Shown piece after piece: positions 11,079 through 23,521 of a stretch of 64,000 nt of DNA. Every line of letters begins with the position of its first letter. Within the stretch, counting starts at the first letter, position 1. A program made the position numbers and the translations under genes. The stretch is from the NCBI RefSeq assembly GCF_000182925.2, contig NC_026503.1, positions 4,092,001-4,156,000 on the forward strand. Direction: 5' to 3'. Below the pieces are notes generated by a model. The model searched no databases. It saw nothing but the letters and a program-made list of their open reading frames with translations, and had not been told where the DNA came from. Source of the DNA: Neurospora crassa OR74A (lineage: Eukaryota > Ascomycota > Sordariomycetes > Sordariales > Sordariaceae).

Positions 11079-12990
11079 AGGCATGATTGGCCTTTGTTAA
11101 AGTCATTGTCTCCAGAGAGATGTCTTCTGGCTAGAGACCTCTTCTCGCACTCTGCAATCCATCTGGATTGCTCGCTTTTGGACCAATCGCATAGAGTATG
11201 TGTACATGTCCTCCCGAGTCGAAATCCACCGGAGACGCGGAGTTGAGTGGATCCTCCCATCCGGCAACGGCGACCACAACGGCCAATGTTTATTTTTACG
11301 ACCAACATGGCCCGAGATTGATCGAAAAGCATATACGCTTTAATGCGTGACGTACTTAATATGGTACAACGAGGTGGAATTAATGGGTCACGTTGCGTCG
11401 GATGAACATTTCTAGATGATTCATTCTGATTTACACGGCATAGGATTTCCCAGCGTTTGCGGGATTGAGCGTCTGCTCTTCGGCTTGCTTTCAGTTTATC
11501 ACGACCTCTTGGTTTTGGACGTCACAAAGTCGGAAAAGAGTAGCGTGCATATCACAACAAAGAAACCCTCCGCATCAGACTGGGCCTCTGGCGGAATGGG
11601 CACTGGCGGAGTTGACCCCTTGGGCTTACGCACAACAGATTGCCCAGGGTTTGCCTGCGCGACATTTCGGTGGGCTTTTCGTCGAGCGGAGCGGAGGAGC
11701 ACACGACTCGCGCCTGCAGCTTCGGACCCGCATCGTTGAGGCTGCTCTCTAAACCCTCTAGCCGTCGGAGGAGGAAGGTTCCACGTCGTCCCGCTCAAGA
11801 CTCCACTTTCTTCACCTTCGACGCGGTCCACCCCTACCAATCCTATCAAGTGGAGTTCCGCCGATCTGGCTTTGAGGATGAGCAGTTATACACTAGATCT
11901 GGTCATGGGATCAGATGCAGAGCACTCGGGCAAGGGCCTAATTTTCCCTTTCCCTCACTTATCATACGTAGAGTTGTTGAAGTTTTCTATGGCTTTGTTC
12001 TTTGCTGTTTCTGTTTGAAGGGGGGCCAGCCGCCAGCTAGCTCAACCCACGGATTTGCAAATCTGCATAATTGGCGTTTCCCGACGGAATGTTCACTGTT
12101 TTCATCCAAGCATGTCCGAAGAATAGGAGGACCCTTTTGTTTCGGCCTTTGCAATGTTGCTGTTTTTTGTTGTTGTTGAGATCTGCATCATTTTTGCGAG
12201 AGACATTGCTATGGGACAATTTATAGGCGTTTTTGTTTTTCTCTTCTTGGGATGTACATTTACAACAACATGGGACAAATGAGAAACAAGTTGGAGAGTC
12301 GGAGGCTATTGATCCATATTCAGAACTTCAGATCGGCGTTTCGCTTACTGCCTTTGCGTGTCGATATTCGTGTCTAAGTGATGTAGAAGGAACATATGCC
12401 AGTCAACGTGTGGGGCGGAGAAGTTGAACCGAATACCTAGTGAGTTCCAGGTACTCGTATGTAGAGGATTATATCCAGATCAGTTACAATCAGTTTTCTC
12501 TCTTGTAGTCCTGTTGCTGTTGTACTACACAGCAAGTCAGTAGTCACTCTGATGTTCCTTTCCTAAGCTGTCTAGGACATCATCTTTGAAGGAAGAGCAT
12601 ACCGACAGGTACCATCGTCTATTCCGTTCCTTACGAGTAGTCTTAGGTAGTTCCATGCTAGACATGATCGCCCGTAAGAGTCTTAGACGAGTGTCTAATA
12701 CCAAAAAGGCTCTCTTACAACTCACAACGGTTATCAACCTGACACTCCTAACTTTAACTCTTCTCCATTGGCCTCCTTGTCTCGCCGCTCACAGCCAAGT
12801 TAGTGCCAGACGGGCGGAGTGCCTAGATGTGCTTACGTGCATGCTTAAGTGGCATTGGCGTGCGTGTCTGCGTGCCTGGCATCCTGCAGCCTGTCTTCGG
12901 CAGTCTGGACTTGAGTGGATGGTTTCCACGTTACGGGATGACATCGCCGGGCGCCCAGAACTCGGAAAACTCGTTTTTCTTTCTTTCCTG

Positions 12991-12992
<2 letters not shown>

Positions 12993-13047
<55 letters not shown>
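12993..13047. repeat. Poly(T) run, 55 nt
   Basis: An uninterrupted run of 55 T on the plus strand. The flanks show no sign of a retroposed cDNA: there is no coding match next to it and no target duplication was found. It is long enough to be length-polymorphic and prone to sequencing error. Confidence 0.9.
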
Positions 13048-13998
13048 CTTCTCCCTTGGTGTTGCTGTCGAAAAGACAGGGTCAAAGATCTGTCAAACGC
13101 TTTTTTTGGTGGCCGTCGGAGAACATGCACATGGTTGCGGGACACCATTGACCCTGCGCAGGATTTGGAAAACGAGTGTTCCAAAAGTTTTTGAAGTTTG
13201 GCGGCATCTCATGCAATTATCCCAACCTTTTAACCCCCTCGCCAACTCATTCAATTCTTAAAAGTCAGGGCAAAGGGAGGCAATCTTGATCTTCCTAAAG
13301 CTGATGGACTAAATCGTGTGAGTGACTGTCATTCTTCTATACTCCCTTTACCTTGTCGAGCTTGATGACACCGAATTCCATATAACAAATGGCTCAATAA
13401 GACGGTACACGGGCAGGTCTGCGTATTCAAGTCATGTATGTAGGTAGGCAAGCTCCCCTCAGCTTATGATGAGGAAGGACGGGTAAGTTGGGGGCATGGG
13501 ATTACAGGACAACTAAGGGACACGACGGAAGCCTATAAGATGTGAGAGAGAAAGGCAGGAAGAAAAGAGAGGAAGAGAGGAACGAGAGGAAAGAAGGAAA
13601 TACCGATTTCTCGAAGCCAATTCACTCAAGTTCCCTTTTTTTTTCTCTCTTCTCTCCTGGAAACACGCGAATCGATATCTTGATTCAGGTGCGTTATTAC
13701 ACCAACAGCTTACTTGAATCTCTTTGAGAGTATATACAAACAAGCCGAAATTTCCATCCGAGAGCGAGACGTGCAGTCGACACCTCTACTTACCCTCCTA
13801 CACTCACATTGCTCGCAAGAATGAGACCTGACAGCCGCGGCATGCCGCTCTTTGCACAAGTCATCAAAAGCAAAAGTCATCTGCGAACCTTCTTCCTCCG
13901 AACGAATCCGATGAGAACGCAAATGAGATAGCTTTGATAATCTGTGTTCGTACATCATCGCCAATGGAATTGAGGAGACAACCGAACGAACAAAAGGG

Positions 13999-14018
13999 AA
14001 AAAAAAAAAAAAAAAAAA
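13999..14018. repeat. Poly(A) run, 20 nt
   Basis: An uninterrupted run of 20 A in an A-rich intergenic stretch; no associated gene is seen. Confidence 0.85.
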
Positions 14019-14466
14019 GATGGTGGTATTGGTTCGTCAAGAAAAAAATACATACTTCTAGGTAAACGGGAGATTGGGCTCGGAAGGTCCTTAGTCAAAG
14101 ACTGGCTACCTAGAGACTTTGGCAGGTGCGAGTGCGACCGACGGTTGCTCGGCCCCGATAGAGGACCGGAAGCGAAGGCAGAAGGGAAGGCGCGGAGAGC
14201 AGTTCTGTTGGTTGCATAGTTCTCATTGGGGAAAGAACCTACCCGCACACATTGATGCGATACTGTGGGTTGGATAGAGGTACTTAATTTATGGCTTTGA
14301 CTTTTCAGGACACTGTCATACTGGAGACTTACTGCGTAGAAATGACTTGACCAAAGGAGTCACCACAATGTTAATACGTGGGAGACTCGGTTGTGATTCA
14401 GCCTGTGTATCCGATACTTCGTTGTTGTAATTCTTTTCACTTTTTTTTATTTTAAATAATTTTTTT

Positions 14467-14469
<3 letters not shown>

Positions 14470-14502
<33 letters not shown>
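14470..14502. repeat. Poly(T) run, 33 nt, in AT-rich text
   Basis: A run of 33 T, preceded from about 14438 by T-rich and A/T-mixed sequence. No gene or transposon end is visible beside it. Confidence 0.85.
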
Positions 14503-14503
<1 letters not shown>

Positions 14504-15338
14504 ATATATTGTTTGCGTTAATGTCATCACCTCCAACCTTCCCATTGTGGAAAGAAGCCTAGATTGTAACGCTGCCCGAATGTGACTTAGGTAACAACGT
14601 TGTCGCCTGCATCGCGGTAGACATGACCATACTGGAATAACGTCCGTAGTTATTATAACACCGGCATGAGACGTTCCAAGTATAATAAAACATCATGAGC
14701 AGGGCGGCACTCAGTACACAGACAAGAGCTTCATAATAATATAAAAAAAACTTTGAAGATGGACCATGAACAGTTCTATTCTATGAAATGCCAAAATGTG
14801 CTGATGAAATAATGATATGCCGATAACCCAAGCAAAATACCCGTCCCATGCTATTTCCCTTCCCTTTTCTCTTTCCTTATGCTAATAAAACCCAATCAAC
14901 GTTAATCATCCCTCATCTAAGAGAACCACAAAGTTCCTTGATTCTTATCTTCGAACAACCTTGAACAGCCGAGTGGCCCTGCTCTTGGCTTTGAGATAAT
15001 CTGCTACCGCCTTGAGAAACACGGGTGTTTACCCACATACCAATGAGGCGTGGGCGCGGCGCAGAGAATCGGGTATCTCTATATGTCAGTCTTTTTTTTG
15101 TTTCTTTTTTTTGTTTTTCCCCACTTCACCTGTTTTGTTGGCTCCAAGCGGAGAACAAGTAGCGAAGAAAAAAGAGATACCGGATGAGAGCTGACATCAT
15201 CTGGTCTCTTGAGGCTATCGCCAGGTCTGGATCACAACCGGACTTGCGGAGTGCATAACCCCATTCATCATGCTGGACATACTGGAGGTTATAGGGCTGA
15301 CTCCATATCGGATAGTGGTCAAAGTGCTGAGACACCCT

Positions 15339-16724
15339 TTAAGCGCGCTGGCGAAGGGTACGCTTGGAGGCAGAGCGGGTGGTGCGAGCCTCGTAGGTGT
15401 CCTCCTTAGTCTCGCCATAGACCTCACCCTCCATCTTCTTGGCAGCCTCCCAACCTGCCTTCTCAGCCATGGCGACGTTGTCGACGGGCTTAGTGTTCTT
15501 GGTCTTCTCAGCAGCGTTGCTGCGGCGCGTGTAGCTCTCGATGAAGAAAGAGATGAAGAGATAGGTGAGAGGAGCGAGGTAGAAAACGTTGAGCCAGATG
15601 GCAAAGGTGGAATTGTTGCTGGTAACGCAAGGGACAACGCGCTGGCCATAGGTGGCATCGGCGGCATCGACGCGAGTAGCATTGCCGAAGACAAGGACCT
15701 TCTGGCTGTCAACAACAGTGCCGGCGGCCTCGACAGCGGAAGCAGTCTTCTCGGGGTTGGCGACAACAACGGGAATAGTGTAGGAGACGAAGGAGTGGAC
15801 GATGGCGTAGGAGGCACCGAGAAGGAACTGGGTAATCTGCATGCTGGTGAGGGTACGCTTGATGGGGGTAGGAACGCGGATGTTGAAGGCAGTAACGGTG
15901 TAGTAAGTGTACTAAGGAACTATCAGCGTTTATTCATGCTTGGAAAGCGATATTGACTTTAAACTTACCATCAGGGCGTGAATGAATGAGTTGACGAAGC
16001 AGAAGACCCAGATAGGAGTGGACATGTAGCGCATACCAGCCCACATGCAGAGCATAGCACCGGCGTGGTGGTAGGTCTGGAGAGTGGAGCTAAGCTTGCC
16101 CTTGGCGAGGATGATGAGGGTATCAACGACCTCGTAGAACTTGGAGAGGTAGAAGATCCAGCCGTAGAAAGCAAGACCCTCGTTCCATAGACGGCCAGAG
16201 TCGAAGCGGCTGGGGTTTCCATCGGCACCGAGGGTGACGTGTGGCGAGTAGGTCTGGAAAGCACCAGCCTCATCGTTGTAGAAGACAGAGTTGCTGAGAC
16301 CAGCGGGACCGTTGATGCGGCAGACGGAGTCGACGAAACCAGCAAGGCCCTCAGGACCGAAGGGGCTCACGAAGGAGCGGCGGACGGCACCGAGCATGCC
16401 AATGAAGGTCCAGGCCGAGTATACAGCGAGGAACACATTGTGGGCAATGACGAACCAGTGGAAAGGCCTGGTCTTGCTGATGGCCCAGGGCTTCTTGCCG
16501 GTGGACTTGTTGTAGATGTTGAGGAGCTTGGCGGTCACGGCGTAGACGGTAGCGATCGTGAGAGGAACCTTGGGGTCCAACCAGGCGTAGTAGACATCAT
16601 CGGGGATGTTGAAGACTGTCGCGGAGTTGGGGCCGGCTGGGGGAGGGGGAACGAAGCCCGGGTTGGTGGCGGGTGGGAACTTGAAGAGGGATGCCTTGGG
16701 CAGGGAGAAGAAGATGGACGCCAT
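15339..16724 (-). CDS. ELO-family very-long-chain fatty acid elongase (3-ketoacyl-CoA synthase)
   Basis: ER membrane condensing enzyme joining malonyl-CoA to long-chain acyl-CoA. Exons 16724-15969 and 15911-15339, split by a 57-nt intron, give 442 residues. Family signatures appear in order: KxxExxDT as K195-FY-E198-VV-D201-T202; the histidine box at 216-220, reading QTYHH where most ELO proteins have HxxHH; and, spanning the splice, HALMYTYY from H249. Several hydrophobic segments surround them, with an extended hydrophilic tail rich in Lys, Glu and Arg. An Asn-rich, Cys-containing loop lies near residues 310-330. It is longer than yeast Elo1-3 (310-347 residues). Codon use is strongly biased to C-ending codons, a sign of high expression. 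The substrate chain length cannot be read from sequence. It works in the same cycle as the dehydratase at 44436-45243. Confidence 0.93.
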
Positions 16725-19700
16725 TCTGACTCCTGGTGCAACCTAAATCGAGTTGAATTCGGTGAAGATTGTTTAGAAAGAGAACCGGGGAGAGAGAAAG
16801 CTCGAAAACCGTAACGGACGTCTGCGAGGTTTTGTTCTTGCGTCTTTTGTCAACTTTTTAAACAAACCTTATAAGAGGATCCCCAACGCTTTCGGGATCG
16901 TCCAATCTCTGCGCCTCACTAAAAAGGTACTTGGTACTTCTGGGTACCTCTAGGTACGTACTTTAGTGAACTGCGGGGTCGTGGTGAACGTCAACAATTG
17001 GCCAGATGGATGCCCGCGGGATGGCGACACTGGAGACGACCGGGACTGGTTTGCGTTGTCTGAGCCTCTGGGTTGATGAGATGGTCCTATTCGCCGGGTG
17101 GATGAGATTGCTGCCGGCGTCGGATCGGCTCGGAACGGGAAACAAGACGAGCGTGATCAGATAATAGAGGTTTACAAACTTTATGGACCAGTCAAGTAGT
17201 TTGCACCGCAGTGTAATATCTAGTAGCTTGGCCGGGGAAAGAGAAGGGGAGAACAAATCAACTTTAGTAGAGAAGATGAGAAGTGAACCAGGTAGGCTAC
17301 AAGTAGCCAGAGATAGCCATTATAGATAGAGGTGACATGTTTCTTAATTTCATCATTGCAACAAACTTGATTTCTGAGGGGTCGAAGAGGGCAGTGAGCG
17401 ACGAGCGGCAGGACTGATAAGGTACCTCAAAGGTACGAGCAGACACCAAGGCAAAAATTGGGCGAGGGCATCTCATCCATGGCAGACAGAGGCAGGCTTG
17501 GACCGTTGTGGGTTTCTTTTCCTACGTACTTCCCTTGAATTCATGGGCCAGAGGCTGGGCTTGCATCCGCATGGCAAGACCACCGCAGCACTCCGGGACA
17601 TTGCCCGTCAAGGCACCTCGCAAAGGGCTCATTCCAAAGCCACCTTTCAAAGGCACAGCTCGTCACGCAACACCATAACCTGGCTGTCTCGCCGATACCT
17701 CTAAGCATAATTCTACGGAGCGCTTGCTGTTACTGGTGAGCCATGAACGAGACTTCCCAGTTGAAAATGGTAACTTGTCCCAAGGGCTCCACCCAGAACC
17801 TAGTCTCAGAGAAATCCAGACGGATCATGCCCATGTGGTGGTTTGGTGGACAAAGGCAAGGTAGATACTTAGGTAGTTTCCAGCAGACTTCCATAGAGCT
17901 TCCATGAAGGCAAATTGGACAATTCAAAAGCAAACAGGAACATGCCCGGCCTGTTTGCAAAGTCAACATTTTCCTTGCCAGTATTGGCACCAGTACCGTA
18001 GGCGTTGCTCTCCTACATCACTCGCCGCTGGGCAAGGGTCCACTCATACATGCACCGAGTTTATCGCGACTCCGCGAGTTCGTGGGCTTCAGGTGGTGGG
18101 TATCGGTACCTTGGCAGTACAAGACACTGGTGCAAGTCAAGACCAGCTTCAGCCGACCCATATATTACCAAAAACAGCAGGAGAAGGACGTATTGAGGGT
18201 TTTCATTGGTTCACCATATTCACTTTCCCAACCCAGCTGAGTAATTCACGAGCTGCTTGATCCTGGACAATAGAACGCTCTGTTGATGAAGGCGACCATA
18301 TCGGGAGCCGCGGGGCGAGGGCGACAGCAGCAGCAGCACCTACGCAGTACAGCAAGAGGCGGGCGGTTATCGCTACCAGGCATGGCATCTGCCCATCCGT
18401 TATCTGCCCCAACGAAGGTAGTAGGTGCATGTCATGTCATTGAAGAGGCGTTACAGTGTTGTCAAGAGAGGCAATCACTTTGACAGCAACTGAACGGAAA
18501 GGAAGATGAACAAGATTCAACGACACCGGATCACTCGGTGGCGGGCGTGAGCTTTGACGTCTTGGGTAGTCTTGGCAATGCGAAGCCGAGGGTTGATGCG
18601 TTCGCGGTCATGGAGATGGATCCTGTTGTTGCCAAACGGCCGGGAGGTGATGTCAGTTTTGGAAAATCGGATGAGATGGCATTTAGCGACCCAGGCGTGC
18701 CGACGGCTTGGCGTTGCCGCTCCAAATCGAATCGCCGACCGGCTTGGTTCGTCCGATCACGTCGACCCTGGCTGGGCTTCACTAGCTTTCAGTTAACTCC
18801 CTCTAGACCGATTTGGACGCTCGCTACAAACTTTGCATGTGAAAGTTCAAGACAGGGAGCCTATAAATTTCGAGACTCCATTGGTGGTATCCAAAGACAA
18901 AGGATCCATTATCCCGAGGTTTGTCGAAGATGAGGTCCACTTTGGGGAGTAATCGCACTTACACCATCAAAGAGGACGCGGTTCACGGTTGTCAGGCGCG
19001 GTCCTAGGCGCTCGAGATCCCGTCGCTAGGGCTACCTTACAAATTCAACAAAAAGTTTCAGAAAAAGGCAGCCTCTCTACCCCGCCATTTGATCCACATC
19101 TCCCCAACAGTTGGAAAGAGCTTGCATTTCATGCACTGTAACTCTGCGCGCGCCTCACTAAAACTACCTCTACGGACACTACACACTCGCGTCTGGGGCT
19201 GTGGCAGGCAAGCAAGATGTCGCAAGACGGAAGGTCTCGTGCCTGGGGCTTTGCCCGCGCAGAAGGCAAGTGGAAGGTAGCACGCCGCAAATCTTGGCAT
19301 CAGGTTTGGGTTTCTGTTGAATGACACCGTATAAACTACAAACACAAGGTGAACCCCCGCTTCGACTTTTTCAGTTTTTGTTTTTTCCATTGCGACTGTC
19401 GCCTCCCACGACGTCGGCAATGGTTTGTCGTCAAGAAAGGTGAGGAAGGGGACGTGAGGATTCCCCAGACGAGACAAAAAGTCAACAGTTTGACAAGCAC
19501 GTGAAAGGAACATGGATCCAAGAGCAAACGTGCTGTCAAACGGCCCACGCGCACGCTGCCAACGCCTTTGATCGCCAGTTTTCTCCAGAACAACGTCCAC
19601 TTCCCCCGCATTCCTTCCGTGGCCGTGCTCCTCCCGTTCCCGCGTGGGTATCACAAGGATATTGAGCCGTGAAGGAGAAGATCTGGATTGCAGATGGTTC

Positions 19701-20286
19701 CCGCAAGGTGAGCCGCTTGGGCATACCATTGTGTCTTTTTGTGTATCCAAAGTTTGAGGTACACTAAAACTCCCTTCTTGACAAGCAACATCTGATTGCC
19801 GTTCAACGAAGAAAAGGTGACAGCTGCTTCCAATAGCAATGGCCGTCTGTTGTGAGCAGTTGGAACAAGGTCGTGAATTCAAGGTCTTTTCTGCATGGGC
19901 AATACTGCACTTTGCCTGTATGTATTTACTAAATGTTTATTTCCAGCAAAAGAAACTCCGTCGCTATGCCAAAGATGGACTTGGACTTATGCCCAGCCTT
20001 GGCGACGACACCCTCAAGGGTCTCAGCGTAGGAATATGTTGCTTCACCTCCAGTCGTACCTGTGCAACCGAGGTATGCACGGACACTCTTCCAGTCTTGT
20101 GTAACCATGTGTCCACGAGAGGGTTCAGATGAGGGGTGAAAAGAGGGGGACGGGACAAGAGGGAGAATTAAGCTTAAGATCTGAGAGTGCACGTTTGACA
20201 CTATTCCCATCTCCATCTCGTCCGATCTGATGTCGCTGCAATCCCGTCGCGTCTTGATTGCATTTTCCAAGATCTAAACGCTTAAA
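16725..20286. other. 3.6-kb intergenic region between elongase and alcohol oxidase
   Basis: Divergent promoter space. Near 16925-16965 there is a cluster of GGTACTT/GGTACCT/TAGGTAC words, common in Neurospora intergenic DNA. A 274-codon minus-strand frame at 19058-19882 begins with ATG but has no recognisable domain, no hydrophobic or repeat pattern and atypical Cys/Arg-rich content. I leave it uncalled. Confidence 0.45.
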
Positions 20287-22974
20287 ATGGCCTCTTCTGT
20301 ATCCGGCCCCACTCCGCCCGGGCTGCCGCCGCTACCGCCCGGACACGGCGATTACTTCACCGAGACGCAGTGGTCCGTGCTCATGTCCCTACTGGACGCT
20401 ACTATTCCTTCCATCACAGCAGCCTCAGACAGGAAAGATGACAAGACACAGCTCGGGATTACCGATGCCGAGTTCAAGAAAATCGTCACCAAGGCACAGG
20501 CCAGTGTGGTGAAGAAACCCGCTGTTGAGGATATCACAGCTTATCTGGCCGAAAGCCCGTCCAATGACCCGGCCTTCTGCCGTGCCGTGCGCCGGGTCCT
20601 GGGCAACGTCCCGCCATCCGCACAAAAGCGGCTCGGAGGCGTCTTATCCGCACTCTCGTAAGCCACCACTAACACATACAATACTAGTGTTCCATTCAGG
20701 TTACACATGGCCTCCAAAACGGGAACGCACACCCACGTGTTGCCCCGGACTACCCCTTTTCCTTGATTATATCCAAGTGTAAACAAAATAAGACAAAGAT
20801 ATGAGTGCTGACCTTCCAACCCTAGGACACGGCCCGGCAGCCTCCTCCTGACAGGCTATGCCACCCCCATCCAGGACCAGCCCCTCCACATCCGAGAATC
20901 CATCCTCCGGAGCTGGTCCTCCTCATGGTTCGGCACTCCCCGCACCCTCTACAAAATCTTCACTGCCCTCGCCAAAGTACTTTGGCTCCAGACGAGCCCT
21001 CTCTTTCGCACCGTCACCGGCTACCCGGACGTGCCCATCAACTGGAATCCAGGCCCCACAGAGGACTTTGGATTTCTGCAATTCGACACTTCTGTTGATG
21101 AACCCGCTACTGTCGACACCGACGTGGTCATCATCGGCTCTGGCTGCGGCGGCGGCGTGTGCGCCAAAGTTCTCGCCGAAGCGGGGCACCGCGTTCTTGT
21201 CGTTGACAAGGGGTATTACTTTAATCCGTCACAGCTGCCCATGCCCATGGAGCAGAGCGGGTTTCACTTGTTCGAAAACAACGGGCTCGTCAATAGTGTT
21301 GATGGCTCCATCAACGCCGTGGCGGGGTCGTGCTGGGGCGGCGGCGGTAGTGTTAACTGGAGCGTCAGCCTGCAGACGCCGGGGTATGTGAGGAAGGAGT
21401 GGTCGGAGCAGCACGGCTTGCCGTTTTTCGAGAGCGCCGAGTTCCAGAACTGCTTGGATCGCGTGTACGAGTTCATGGGCGTTGTAAGTGGTGATAAAGT
21501 GAGGACAACATATCGGGGGCAGAAGCTGCTGGAAGGGAGCAGGAAGCTGGGTTACGAGGCGCACGTGTGTCCCCAGAATAACGGCGGGAAGGAACACTGG
21601 TGTGGGCATTGCCCTTTGGGCTGTGGTAGCGCGGAGAAGCAGGGGCCGGCGGTCAGTTGGCTGCCGGCGGCGGCGAAAAAGGGGGCTACCTTCATGGAAG
21701 GTTTTTCGGTGGACAAGATTTTGTGGGATGAGTCTTCTTCGTCGTCGTCGTGGTTCGGATCAGGAGGGAAGAAGAAGGCGGTGGGCGTGGAGGGAACGTG
21801 GACTGCGAGGGATACTAATGGGGGAGTGATTGGGGAACGGAAGACAAGAAAGGTCGTTATCAAGGCGAAGAAGGTCATTGTTTCTGCTGGAACGCTTAAC
21901 AGTCCTTTGATTCTTCACAGGAGCGGGTTGAATGTGAGTGCTCACCAACGACTGGTTGTGTTTAATCAAAAGAATTTGGGAGACTCACAATCTGAACAGA
22001 ACCACCATATTGGCCGCAACCTCCATGTCCATCCCGTCAAATTCCTCGGCGCTTACTACGAGGATGATGTGAATCCCTGGGAAGGTAAGTCTCCAGCATT
22101 GTCTCGCCACTTGCAGCATTCCCATAACTAACCACAATGCGGACCATAGGTGGCGTCATCACCACCATCTGCACCGCCTTTGAGAACCTCGACGGCCAAG
22201 GCCACGGCGTTAAGTTAGAAGACACGTGCATGCTTGTACGTATTCCCTCTCCCCTTCGTCCTCCTTTACTCATCACCCCATCCCTTTTTCTCGTCAAACC
22301 CCTCACCATACTAACCCCTCGCTCCCAACCAGCCTCACTCAATCCTATCCCAAGTCCCCTGGCGCGGCGCCCTCTCCTGGAAGCTATCCTGCTTGCGCTA
22401 CCCACAACTAAGCGCGTGGCTTTCTCTTTCGCGCGACCGGGACACCGGCCGAGTTTACGCCGACCCGGTGACCGGGAAACTCTGCATCGAGTACACCATC
22501 TCGTCCTTCGACGCGAGCCTCAATTTCGAGGGAATCATCGCTTTGGCAAAAATCGCCTATGTCACGGGTGCGAGCGAGATTGATCCTTTCTTGCCGGGGG
22601 TGGAACCTTTTGTTCGATCTTCCTCCGGTACTTCTTCCACCCCAACTGAAGAAGCCACGGAGGAAGATTACGATAAGGGAGTCAAGGACCCTCTATTTGA
22701 GAAGTGGCTGTCCACTCTCCTCCACCAAAGGGATAACGCACCAATTTGCCCGCCTTATATATCGGCGCACCAAATGGGCACGTGCAGGATGAGTAGCAAG
22801 CCGGAAAACGGCGTGGTGGATCCTAAGGGGAAGGTTTGGGGCACCGAGGGGTTGTATGTAGCGGATGCGAGCGTGTTTCCGAGTGCGAGTGGAGTGAATC
22901 CGATGGTTACGAACATGGCGATTGCGGATTGGATTGCGAATGGGGTGGCGAGGGATTTGGGAAAGAAGGTCTGA
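20287..22974 (+). CDS. Long-chain fatty alcohol oxidase, GMC flavoprotein
   Basis: Oxidises long-chain alcohols to aldehydes with O2 (the FAO family, EC 1.1.3.20), usually in peroxisomal or other membranes, feeding omega-oxidation. Five exons (20287-20657, 20826-21933, 22000-22084, 22150-22235, 22333-22974) join in frame to 763 residues, the usual FAO length. An N-terminal FAO-specific region includes TQWSVLMSLLDATIPS. The FAD Rossmann motif GSGCGGG begins at residue 228, preceded by DVVIIG. The flavin-site SCWGGGGSVNW and the Cys-rich CGHCPLGC follow. The C-terminal GMC domain carries the catalytic His in HQMGTCRM and the Asn in SGVNPM. Introns are 168, 66, 65 and 97 nt; the second contains no stop, so reading straight through it is possible. 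The C-terminus lacks an SKL-type peroxisome signal, ending GKKV. The start has AAA before the ATG. Confidence 0.93.
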
Positions 22975-23521
22975 AAAAGAGGTATGTAGAGGGTTGTGAG
23001 GTGGCCGATAACCGCGGAGTTGATGAGTGTGGTGATCAGTTATATGGCTTTCAAGGTAATGTTAGGTTGACGGATAAGTGGTGGTTTGGCAGGAAGTTTT
23101 CTTGTCGCAGTTGTGTGTGTTGCTTTTGCTCTAGTGCTCAAGTTTGATTTTCCCGAGCTTTGCAATATTAATCGTATGCCAGTAGTTGAAGAGCAACTCA
23201 TGATCGGGTGTATTTTCTGCATGACATAACGCTGATAGCATTGCCTGGCAACCACATCTTCCAAACGCATCCACTAGGTAAATAGGACCGTCCTGCGAAA
23301 AGAAACTGATACTCAGGAGGCAAGAATTGCAATCGGTAATAATCCATCACGACTACCAAGAAAAATGTATCCTCTCCTCGTGTTCTCCTATTCTATTCAT
23401 AAAACCAAACGTCAACTCGTCAACCCGTCATCCTCCTCTTCGTCATCCCCATCCTAATCATTCCTGCATTTCCACCTCTTCCCGAAATACTTCCTCTCCT
23501 CGACCAGCGAGGTGTTCCATC
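22975..23521. other. Spacer between convergent genes
   Basis: Contains the 3' ends of the alcohol oxidase (+) and the DUF3074 gene (-). Only short frames; no RNA gene or repeat was recognised. Confidence 0.5.

Larger units (their letters stand above)
11079..15338. other. 4.3-kb intergenic region with long homopolymer runs
   Basis: It lies between the FYVE gene and the 3' end of the elongase gene. It contains a 55-nt T run, a 20-nt A run and a 33-nt T run in AT-rich text (listed separately). Open frames up to about 200 codons exist (11640-12179, 12586-13194), but the longer ones owe length to homopolymers or show no resemblance to proteins. No gene is supported. Confidence 0.5.

Noticed and set aside
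12586-13194. 202-codon frame containing a poly-Phe run
   Set aside because: Its length depends on the 55-nt T run; no protein resemblance on either side.
15270-15956. 228-codon plus-strand frame opposite the elongase
   Set aside because: Same codon-bias shadow; it crosses the elongase intron and has no domain.
19058-19882. 274-codon minus-strand frame with ATG
   Set aside because: No recognisable motif, no hydrophobic or repeat pattern, Cys/Arg-rich composition unlike the real genes here; kept only as a note.
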